Shown: positions 48,381 through 55,346 of the stretch, piece by piece | Layout of the letters: every line of letters starts with the position of its first letter | Position numbering within the stretch: the first letter of the stretch is position 1 | NCBI RefSeq assembly: GCF_001583435.1 | Contig: NZ_CP013251.1 | Span: 4,539,215 to 4,603,214, forward strand | DNA from: Endozoicomonas montiporae CL-33 | GTDB lineage: Bacteria; Pseudomonadota; Gammaproteobacteria; Pseudomonadales; Endozoicomonadaceae | Direction of reading: 5' to 3' | DNA: 64,000 nucleotides | Program-made: the position numbers and the translations under genes | Notes under the pieces: generated by a model | The model's database searches: none | What the model was told of the DNA's origin: nothing | The model's input: only the letters and a program-made list of their open reading frames with translations

Positions 48381-49214
48381 ATGTCCATTGATGACAAACG
48401 GAGATGCATAGACCCGGATCACTCGAAGATCAGCATTCAGCGCCAATGTGAACTGGTTGGGTTAAGCAGGTCAAGCTGGTATTACCAAGCTTCTCCAGCT
48501 TTGGAAAGCCCTGAGAATCTGAATCTGATGAGGCTCATTGATGAGCAGTATACACGTACACCGTTTTACGGCAGTCGTAAGATAACTGCATGGCTGAATG
48601 AGCAGGGCTTTCCGGTCAACAGGAAGCGTATACAGCGACTTATGAGGCTGATGGGCATACAGGCTGTCGGACCAAAACCGGGCACAAGCCTGAGAAACAA
48701 AGAGCATAAGGTTTACCCGTACTTGTTGAACGGCGTTGATATTGTGAGACCCAATCAGGTCTGGAGTACTGATATTACGTACTGCCCGATGCCTCAGGGG
48801 TTTATGTATCTGGTTGCCATTATTGACTGGTACAGCCGTTACGTGGTCAGCTGGGAGCTGTCGAACACACTGGATGCAGACTTCTGTATTCATGCGCTGG
48901 GTCGAGCTTTGGAACAAGGTGAACCTGATATATTCAACACTGACCAAGGGTGTCAGTTTACCAGTAATGATTTTCTGGCACCTCTTCAGGAACGGGAAAT
49001 ACGTATCAGCATGGACGGGAAAGGGCGAGCACTGGATAACATTTTTGTCGAGAGGCTGTGGCGCTCCGTCAAACATGAATGGCTGTACACGCATGAATTT
49101 CAGACTGTTCCAGAGCTTTATACTGGGCTGGATGAATACTTTGAGTTTTACAACACTGAACGATTACACCAGTCGTTGAGTTATAAAACGCCTAAGGCAA
49201 TTCACTTTGCATGA
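48381..49214 (+). CDS. IS3-family OrfB transposase (DDE integrase core)
   Basis: The 277-residue protein has the HTH_21-type region (GSRKITAWLNEQGFPVNRKR) and the rve integrase core. Catalytic residues are visible in VWSTDITYCPMPQGF (first Asp), DIFNTDQGCQFTSNDFL (second Asp) and DNIFVERLWRSVKHE (Glu). In IS3 elements OrfB is normally made as an OrfAB fusion by frameshifting. With OrfA broken, that fusion may no longer form properly. Confidence 0.93.
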   Translation: MSIDDKRRCIDPDHSKISIQRQCELVGLSRSSWYYQASPALESPENLNLMRLIDEQYTRTPFYGSRKITAWLNEQGFPVNRKRIQRLMRLMGIQAVGPKPGTSLRNKEHKVYPYLLNGVDIVRPNQVWSTDITYCPMPQGFMYLVAIIDWYSRYVVSWELSNTLDADFCIHALGRALEQGEPDIFNTDQGCQFTSNDFLAPLQEREIRISMDGKGRALDNIFVERLWRSVKHEWLYTHEFQTVPELYTGLDEYFEFYNTERLHQSLSYKTPKAIHFA

Positions 49215-49613
49215 GGGCTTTGGACCACTGCCAGGACTTAACTTAAATTTGTTGGTTTACTGTCTTGACAGTGGGGTCCACCATACAATGTCATCCCATT
49301 CCCCATGCAGAAAGGTGACTTGGAATTATAGTACCAGTCAATATGAGACTTTCACCCAATCCATTTCTTCATTCAATTCATAAAAAACGACAATCACTTA
49401 TGTAATGAAACCTAACAAAGTCTCAAATAAATTTAAGAAATAGAATGGATAAATAAATAATTACTGTGATAAAAATGCAATCAAAAAATTCATTGATCTG
49501 AAACAGTTTTAAAACCATTGTTGTTTATCTTTTCAGCTTGAAAAAAAATTATTTGGAATGTTAAAGTCTTTTCCATCTTGACCCCATGCTTCAGATTATA
49601 AATTGAGGACAAC

Positions 49614-49952
49614 ATGAAAAAAATCGTGACTGGCGTTGCTGCTACCCTGGCTGTTTCTTTTGCTATGAACGCTGCTGCTGTTGACCGTATCGGTTTTCAG
49701 GCTCGTGAGCGTCTGGAGCGTGAAACTGCAGAAATGACTGAAAACCTGAGCCTGTCTGCAGAACAGTCTGAAAAAATGCTGGAAATCAAATCTGTACTGT
49801 TCGCCAGCAACCGTGATGCCCGCAACGAACATGGCGCAGGTTCCGCTGAATTCAATGAAGCTCGCAAGCAAAACATGCGCGCTTTCCAGAAAGATCTGCA
49901 GGACACTCTGACTGAAGACCAGCTGAAAAAGCACCGTTCCAGCCGTTCTTAA
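49614..49952 (+). CDS. Small periplasmic helical protein, Spy/CpxP-like in character
   Basis: The 112-residue protein has a signal peptide (MKKIVTGVAATLAVSFAMNA A). The mature part is charged and helical (RERLERETAEMTENLSLSAE, QNMRAFQKDLQDTLTEDQLK). The order LSLSAEQSEKM, then DLQDTLTEDQLKKH resembles Spy/CpxP-type periplasmic chaperones (with the LTxxQ-like pattern), but the match is weak. Codon use is strongly biased to preferred codons (CTG, CGT, GCT), and a strong terminator follows, which suggests high expression. The 49366-49613 leader is AT-rich and should hold its promoter. Confidence 0.7.
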   Translation: MKKIVTGVAATLAVSFAMNAAAVDRIGFQARERLERETAEMTENLSLSAEQSEKMLEIKSVLFASNRDARNEHGAGSAEFNEARKQNMRAFQKDLQDTLTEDQLKKHRSSRS

Positions 49953-50009
49953 TTCTTTCTTTAATGATTTTCAGAATGACAAATTCATCTGAAAATGAAA
50001 AAGAAAATC

Positions 50010-50037
50010 AAAAACCCGGAATAGCTTCCGGGTTTTT
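50010..50037 (+). terminator. Strong rho-independent terminator
   Basis: AAAAACCCGGAA (50010-50021) and TTCCGGGTTTTT (50026-50037) form a perfect 12-bp stem around TAGC. It is bidirectional and ends the small periplasmic protein gene on one side and possibly the SET-domain gene on the other. Confidence 0.93.
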
Positions 50038-50084
50038 GGGTTTTCCCTGATCATCATTCAAATACGCTTTTCAATAACCTTTCG

Positions 50085-50471
50085 TTATTCAATCCATTTA
50101 ATTTCTTCTGCATTCCACAGTGGCGATTTATCTTCGGGGGCACCGTTATAATTAATGGTAATTTCTTCATTAGCCGGAATATCCCTGAGCGCCACGAACT
50201 CCAGCATCTGATCATCCAGATCAATACGATAGAGGGCATTAGGCGTATAGGAATGGTTATAGATAGAGCCAAACCCCAGGGCAATGGCACCATCCTTCTG
50301 ATCCTCACCCCAGCAGAAGTAGTAATTGAATAACATCGTACTGTCGAGCAAAGCCGTTTCTTCTTCGGGTATCACCAGCATTTCACAGCGCTCAATTACC
50401 TGATCCCGCTGAATCTTTTTGGAAGAGTATACACCCCGCCCCTTCGCATCCCTGGTGGCTACGTACAACAT
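50085..50471 (-). CDS. SET-domain protein, putative protein-lysine methyltransferase
   Basis: The 128-residue protein is almost entirely a SET domain. The SAM-binding start reads ATRDAKGRGVYSSKKIQRDQ (the KGRGVF-like motif). The catalytic pseudoknot motifs are GFGSIYNHSYTPNALY (NHS) and EEITINYNG (E-ITxNY). No pre- or post-SET Cys cluster is present, and no signal peptide. SET domains transfer methyl from SAM to lysine side chains. Small stand-alone forms occur in bacteria with unknown targets; in host-associated species some are effectors. Confidence 0.85.
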   Translation of the reverse strand: MLYVATRDAKGRGVYSSKKIQRDQVIERCEMLVIPEEETALLDSTMLFNYYFCWGEDQKDGAIALGFGSIYNHSYTPNALYRIDLDDQMLEFVALRDIPANEEITINYNGAPEDKSPLWNAEEIKWIE

Positions 50472-50618
50472 TATTCATTCCTTTTATTGTTATACTAAAT
50501 ACGTTTTATTTTCATCAGAAGCCCCAACCTGTTTGTTGCTAAACAAATGACTGAGTACTTATAATCCGCCCACTTCTAATCCTGCCACTTTTTTGTGACA
50601 TTCCCAAGGTTCTCTACC

Positions 50619-51191
50619 ATGAGCATTGAAAGCACCCTGCTGCAACGCTGCGACTCCAAATGCGAGCTGTGCACTGCCGACAAACATCTGGATATCTTTG
50701 AGGTCCCACCGGTCACTGAATCATCCGCTGACCGCTCAGTGATGATCTGTGAAACCTGCCGCACCCAGATCAGCCAGACAGAAAGTCTCGATACCAACCA
50801 CTGGCGCTGCCTGCACGACAGCATCTGGAGTCCTTACCCTGCCGTTCAGGTAGTCGCCTGGCGTTTGCTGAATCAACTGTCCTCTGAAACCTGGGCTCAG
50901 GACTTGCTGGATCAGATGTATATGGATGAAGAAACCCAGGAGTGGGCAAAAGACGGTATACCAGAGGAAGACGACGATACGCCCCCAACACTGGACTGCA
51001 ACGGCACCCGCCTTGAAGCAGGCGACACTGTTACCCTGATTAAAGATCTGGTCGTAAAAGGTGCCGGGTTTACAGCCAAGCGCGGAACAGCAGTTCGAAA
51101 CATCTCCCTAACGTCCAATCCGGAACATATTGAAGGCCGTGTAAATGGTACCCGTGTCGTTCTGGTGAGCAGCTATATGAAAAAATCCTGA
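50619..51191 (+). CDS. PhnA/YjdM-like protein with N-terminal zinc ribbon
   Basis: The 190-residue protein starts with a Cys-rich segment (LLQRCDSKCELCTADK, then MICETCRTQI) that looks like a zinc ribbon, followed by a helical middle (RCLHDSIWSPYPAVQVVAWR) and the C-terminal PhnA domain (DCNGTRLEAGDTVTLIKDLV, KGAGFTAKRGTAVRNI, VLVSSYMKK). It matches the longer PhnA/YjdM family. Despite the name, the protein is not shown to act on phosphonates here. The start at 50619 is preferred over 50595 because it gives the common MSIE-type start. Confidence 0.87.
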   Translation: MSIESTLLQRCDSKCELCTADKHLDIFEVPPVTESSADRSVMICETCRTQISQTESLDTNHWRCLHDSIWSPYPAVQVVAWRLLNQLSSETWAQDLLDQMYMDEETQEWAKDGIPEEDDDTPPTLDCNGTRLEAGDTVTLIKDLVVKGAGFTAKRGTAVRNISLTSNPEHIEGRVNGTRVVLVSSYMKKS

Positions 51192-51258
51192 CGTTATATA
51201 TAGATCAACTATTGTATTCACCTGTTGCTCACAACAGGTGAACACAATGAAATGTTAT

Positions 51259-52353
51259 CTACTGAGCGCTCATAACCATTCCAGACAAAATGGTCGTCAC
51301 TTCCCGAATTCGCTGCTCAAAACTGGCCTTGCTGGCACGTTCATGAATCGTATGATCGCCATCACCAAAAGGACCAAACCCGTCCAGTGTCGGGACACCT
51401 GCTGAAGAAGCCACATTCGCATCACTGACCCCGCCGCGCTTTTCCACCGGCAGCGCATAGCCAAGCAGCCCCTCAATTTCATCCAGTAACTGCTGTTGTC
51501 CGGGCGAGCTTTCCATCACATCGCGCTGCAAGCCTCCTGACATTTTGACAGATACACCTTCGACCGAGGGCTTACTCAACAACTGATCAATAGCTGCCAG
51601 CACTCTGTCACGCTCAGAGCCACAGGTAAAGCGAAACTCAATCACCAGATGCGCGTGCGGAGAGACTGTATTGGCGCCAATACCACCCGACATTTTGCCC
51701 ACATTCACCGTCGTACCCAATTCAAGATTTGTCAGGCTGGTCAGGTCAATCAGCATTTGAGCCGCCGCTAAATTGGCATCACAACCATCGGTATAATGAT
51801 TACCGGCATGAGCGGCCTTGCCAGTAAAATCCAGATAAATAGTGGCAACACCTTTGCGGGCAATCACCACTTCGTTTCCGGCTCCCGCCGCTTCAAAAAC
51901 AAGACAGGTATCGTATGCTTTCACCAACTCAGCGGTCAGGTGCTTACTGTCATCACTGCCGGTTTCTTCATCACTGACCAGCAACATATCAATATTGTGC
52001 AGGCCACCATATTGTTGATGCAGATTGCGCAATGCGTTCAGGGCAATCCAGTTGCCACCTTTCATATCACAGACACCCGGGCCATAAACCCAGCTGTCAT
52101 CTTCTTTAAACTGTTCAAACGTACCTGCAGGAAACACGGTATCCAGATGCCCCAGCAACAGCACCTTTCGTCCATCCTGTTTCGGAGCAGTAAAATGCAG
52201 ATGGTCACCTATCTGATTCCGTCGGTAGTGCGTTGTGTGATAACCCAGAGACTCCATCCATCGGGCAAAAACCCGACCATTTTCATCAACGCCGGGTTTA
52301 TTTTTCGTATAGGAATTCAACGCAACAAGTGAAGCTAATTCTTTGAAATCCAC
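51259..52353 (-). CDS. M20-family metallopeptidase (ArgE/DapE/CPG2-like)
   Basis: The 364-residue cytosolic zinc peptidase has its metal ligands in LLGHLDTVFP, GVCDMKGG and VSDEETGS, with a late His in GDGDHTIHERA. A dimerisation domain is inserted in the middle (FTGKAAHAGNHYTDG). It resembles CPG2-type glutamate carboxypeptidases, which remove C-terminal Glu or other residues from amide-linked compounds. The start appears to be GTG at 52353 with a weak ribosome site, so the N-terminus is uncertain. It is divergent from the ATP-grasp unit and may be functionally linked. Confidence 0.88.
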   Translation of the reverse strand: MDFKELASLVALNSYTKNKPGVDENGRVFARWMESLGYHTTHYRRNQIGDHLHFTAPKQDGRKVLLLGHLDTVFPAGTFEQFKEDDSWVYGPGVCDMKGGNWIALNALRNLHQQYGGLHNIDMLLVSDEETGSDDSKHLTAELVKAYDTCLVFEAAGAGNEVVIARKGVATIYLDFTGKAAHAGNHYTDGCDANLAAAQMLIDLTSLTNLELGTTVNVGKMSGGIGANTVSPHAHLVIEFRFTCGSERDRVLAAIDQLLSKPSVEGVSVKMSGGLQRDVMESSPGQQQLLDEIEGLLGYALPVEKRGGVSDANVASSAGVPTLDGFGPFGDGDHTIHERASKASFEQRIREVTTILSGMVMSAQ

Positions 52354-52794
52354 TTTTTTAACAACCGTATGATCTTCTTAAATCCGTTTTGGACAAACAG
52401 CCATGGTCGTAAATATTAACCTTAAAAACAACAACGAGGGTAGTGACTGGATGTAAAAATCTGTTAATAAATTAAATATAAAAAAACATAATTAACAGGT
52501 TAACTTTCACTCTGAAAAGCGATATATTTCGATACCATCAGGTACAGCCAAACGACACCAACCACCTGTAATACATGGTCAGGCAAGATGGGTCGGCTGT
52601 TCTTTTGGGGGAAAGAAATAGTCTGATTACCAAACAACCAGATCAACATTTGCATAGCTCATCAACAAAAAAACAACCACTTGATGACAACGTTTGTTAT
52701 CGGTTTTGTCCTGCATTTTATGCAATCGGCAACCAGCTATTACCTGGTCTGAGATAACTGAATCACAAATTACTCAGCATTGCAGGACACCACT
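52354..52794. other. Divergent promoter region between the M20 peptidase and ATP-grasp genes
   Basis: The 441 bases are AT-rich, especially 52440-52510, and should hold promoters in both directions. No gene or RNA element was recognised; a 60-residue frame at 52575-52757 looks random. Confidence 0.45.
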
Positions 52795-53778
52795 ATGTCT
52801 AAGTACACCGTTGGACTCTGGCTTTACCAGAATGGCGGAGGCGACGTCATCCAGCGAAAACTGATAGACCGGTTACGGGAACGGGATATCGGCGTTATTT
52901 CAGGGTTAAATCTTGCTCAGGCAATGGCACACGAGGGCTCCATCATATGTAACGGCGTGTTGATGGAAGATCTGGATCTGTTTTATACCTATAACGCAGG
53001 CCAGCAGACCCAGTACCAGATGTATCTCTATGAAATGCTGGATCGCTGCATTCCCATCATTAACAACTACAAAGCCTTCGCCCTGACCGAAGACAAATTC
53101 AAAACATCACACCTGTTAAGACGTCACGGTATTAATACACCGGATTATTGCCTGTGCCGTCATAACAATCTGGAAGCGCTGCGAGCGAGCATGTCTGACT
53201 GGGGAGGTCGGGCAGTGTACAAACCCACCGATGGCTGGGGCGGCACCGGCATCGTCAGGCTCGACAATGTCGATGCACTCGACATGCTCCAGCCGTTTAT
53301 TAACCAGATTGATGTGCAGCACTTTTTTGTCGAGCGGTTTATTAAAAACGACCACACTGATTACCGCATTGATATCGTCGATGGCGAGTTCGTTGGCTGT
53401 TATGGCCGCAAAGCCCCGAAAGACGACTGGAAAACCAATATCACCAGCGGCGGCAGTGTCATTAAGCGAGAGCCTAATGATGAAGTCGTAAAACTTGCCC
53501 TGAAAGCAGCGGCCGTCACCGGACTGGAAATAGCCGGCGTTGACCTGATCTACGATCAGGAACGGGAAGAATACGTTGTACTGGAAGTGAACGGCATACC
53601 GGCCTTTGCTACACCGGACCAGGAAGAGTTCGGTCTGGATTTTAACGACCTCAAGATTGAAAAAATCACCAACCTGATTGAACGAAAAGTCACCGTCAAC
53701 AAACTGCTGGACAAGACGCTGCAAAACAGCAGTGCCGCAGATAACACGGTGGAGGAGCTGGATCATGCCATCGGTTAA
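52795..53778 (+). CDS. ATP-grasp ligase, RimK-like (first of pair)
   Basis: The 327-residue cytosolic protein has a RimK-type ATP-grasp fold. A pre-ATP-grasp domain covers residues 1-95. The ATP site includes Lys143 in AVYKPTDGWGGTGIV, and acid and amide ligands for Mg2+ at Asp250 (IAGVDLIYD) and Glu264/Asn266 in VVLEVNGIPAF. The RimK-like stretch NITSGGSVIKREPNDE is present. Such enzymes form amide bonds between a carboxylate and an amine via acyl-phosphate. The ATG at 52795 has AGGA before it. The gene overlaps the second ATP-grasp gene by 14 bases. The substrate is unknown. Confidence 0.88.
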   Translation: MSKYTVGLWLYQNGGGDVIQRKLIDRLRERDIGVISGLNLAQAMAHEGSIICNGVLMEDLDLFYTYNAGQQTQYQMYLYEMLDRCIPIINNYKAFALTEDKFKTSHLLRRHGINTPDYCLCRHNNLEALRASMSDWGGRAVYKPTDGWGGTGIVRLDNVDALDMLQPFINQIDVQHFFVERFIKNDHTDYRIDIVDGEFVGCYGRKAPKDDWKTNITSGGSVIKREPNDEVVKLALKAAAVTGLEIAGVDLIYDQEREEYVVLEVNGIPAFATPDQEEFGLDFNDLKIEKITNLIERKVTVNKLLDKTLQNSSAADNTVEELDHAIG

Positions 53779-55258
53779 AGGAAAGCTGCCCACTATTGGC
53801 CTGCTGTATCTGGATCATGTAATGCGCTTTTTTGACCGGTCCAACTTCAGAGGCTGGCCGGATAAAATAGAAACCGTCGTTTATCACTGGGGCAATGACA
53901 AGCAACGCTTTATCAATGAAGTAAAGCGTAAAAAGATTGATGTGCTGATTGGCAATATTCCTGCCACGGCTTATGAAACCTTCAGGGAAATAGCCCGGGC
54001 TTTACCCGGGGTGACATTTATTCCGGACATGGACACCCAGTTTTCCAATAAGTCCAAGGAGAACGTCACTCATTTCTGTGAAAAATACAACCTGCCAGCA
54101 CCGGCTACCCGAATTTTCTATGAACAGGATGAAGCCAGAGCCTTTCTGAGCACAACCCGGTTCCCGAAAATCATTAAACGCTCCTATGGTCCATCGAACT
54201 ACGGTGGTTATTACGTTCATAAAGTGGACAGCGAAGCTGAAGCTCTGGAGTTGCTCACCGAGAAGCGCTATTACCCGGCCTATATTCAGGATTTCATTCC
54301 AATGAAGGCTGACATCCGGGTAATGCTGATTGGTCACAAACCCGTTTGCGCGTTCTGGCGACGCCCGCCCGAAGGCGAGTGGCTGACCAACACCTCTCAG
54401 GGTGGCAGCATGGACTACATGAATGTACCGGCAGAAGCACTGGAACTCGCGGTCAGGGCTTCCAAAGCGGCTAATGCCGAATACTGGGCGTGTGATATTG
54501 CCGTTAATTTTGACGATGAATACCGGATTCTGGAATGTGCAACAGCCTTTGCTGCCTTCCCTTACGTTCGGGACTGGATTGGCCAGTACCTGATGTGGAA
54601 ACTGTCGTCTGGCACAATGCCCGGACCACATATTCCTTTGTATAACTGGGAAGAACTGGGCAAAATCTCGTCTTCGATTCTGCGCACCATGCGCTACATT
54701 ACCTTTGGTCAGACAACTGATCTTCAGGCAATGACGGACACCTGTGAAACCTATGACGCTATGGACGACGATGGATATCCCGTTATCGATACTCATAACC
54801 GTTATCAGGAGGAGTGGCCCAGCGAACAATGGAACCGGCAGGACAACTATACACCTTCCTGTCGGGACAGCTATGCGTCTTCCCGCCAACCTGATCCTGT
54901 GCAAGCTGAAACACGGTTAGCAGAACAGCTGGCAGACACTGGTATTGAAGACACTGTTATTCCTGCTCCTATTGAAATAGAAGTATCGGAAATAACGCTT
55001 GAGCCCGAGCCAGTTACAGTCGAAGCTCCGGAAACGTCACCCTTTGATCTTTCTGAACAAAAGCTTGTAGAGGTACTTAGCGGAGCAAGAGGCATCAGTC
55101 AGGGGCTGGCACTGGATATCATCAACAACCTGGGAGCAGACAAGGTAGTCCATGCGCTGAGATACGAACCCAGCCAATTGATGACCGTCAGAAATATCAA
55201 GGCACGAAAGCTTGCTCACATCCTTAAGTCTTGGGAAAATCATCTTCAGAATTATTAA
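53765..55258 (+). CDS. ATP-grasp protein with C-terminal helix-hairpin-helix domain
   Basis: The 497-residue protein starts at 53765 after GGAGGAG, inside the previous gene. Residues 1-130 are a pre-ATP-grasp region. Residues about 130-290 are ATP-grasp: Lys138 in IIKRSYGPSNYGGYY, RVMLIGHKPVCAFWRRPPEG, and Asp244 in ACDIAVNF. The usual E-x-N metal motif reads Glu257-Cys-Ala259, so the Asn is missing. Residues about 330-425 are acidic and disordered. Residues about 430-497 look like the helix-hairpin-helix repeat of DNA-binding proteins (ARGISQGLALDIINNLG, RNIKARKLAHILKSW). This combination is not familiar to me. Confidence 0.8.
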   Translation: MPSVKGKLPTIGLLYLDHVMRFFDRSNFRGWPDKIETVVYHWGNDKQRFINEVKRKKIDVLIGNIPATAYETFREIARALPGVTFIPDMDTQFSNKSKENVTHFCEKYNLPAPATRIFYEQDEARAFLSTTRFPKIIKRSYGPSNYGGYYVHKVDSEAEALELLTEKRYYPAYIQDFIPMKADIRVMLIGHKPVCAFWRRPPEGEWLTNTSQGGSMDYMNVPAEALELAVRASKAANAEYWACDIAVNFDDEYRILECATAFAAFPYVRDWIGQYLMWKLSSGTMPGPHIPLYNWEELGKISSSILRTMRYITFGQTTDLQAMTDTCETYDAMDDDGYPVIDTHNRYQEEWPSEQWNRQDNYTPSCRDSYASSRQPDPVQAETRLAEQLADTGIEDTVIPAPIEIEVSEITLEPEPVTVEAPETSPFDLSEQKLVEVLSGARGISQGLALDIINNLGADKVVHALRYEPSQLMTVRNIKARKLAHILKSWENHLQNY

Positions 55259-55346
55259 CGTCGTTCGTCGTTTTGGTTCAGGAAAATAAAGCAGAGGCAA
55301 CCATTAGGTTGTCTTTGCCCTTCAAAAATAACAAACCTGAGACCCT

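Larger units (their letters stand above)
48033..49284 (+). mobile_element. IS3-family insertion sequence (1252 bp), nested
   Basis: The ends are inverted repeats (ATGATGGACCCC on the left, ATGGTGGACCCC on the right strand). It is flanked by a 5-base duplication ACAAT (48028-48032 and 49285-49289). It holds OrfA and OrfB in the usual overlapping order. It interrupts the 3' end of the ISKra4 transposase. OrfA appears to carry a frameshift. Confidence 0.9.
45775..49331 (+). pseudogene. ISKra4-type transposase, broken by two nested insertions
   Basis: The gene begins MQVCQPLAEAANSSCHA at 45775, is cut at 45906 by the IS1-type element, resumes at 46770, is cut again at 48032 by the IS3-type element, and its last codons lie at 49290-49331. 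The middle part alone can be read as an open frame of 395 residues from 46878 but lacks the N-terminus. It differs from the intact copy by at least one residue (Ser for Phe near residue 14). It is unlikely to be functional. Confidence 0.93.
45624..49357 (+). mobile_element. ISKra4-type insertion sequence, copy 2, interrupted by two other elements
   Basis: The ends match copy 1 (GGGTGAAAGTCTCATACTGAC on the left), and the element is flanked by the 8-base duplication AATCCATT (45616-45623 and 49358-49365). Subtracting the IS1-type element with its 8-base duplication and the IS3-type element with its 5-base duplication leaves exactly 1614 bases, the length of copy 1. It is therefore a full copy broken by two later insertions. 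Confidence 0.93.

Noticed and set aside
54002..54904. Minus-strand frame of 300 codons opposite the second ATP-grasp gene
   Set aside because: Antisense shadow; the plus-strand gene has clear motifs, a ribosome site and overlap with its neighbour.
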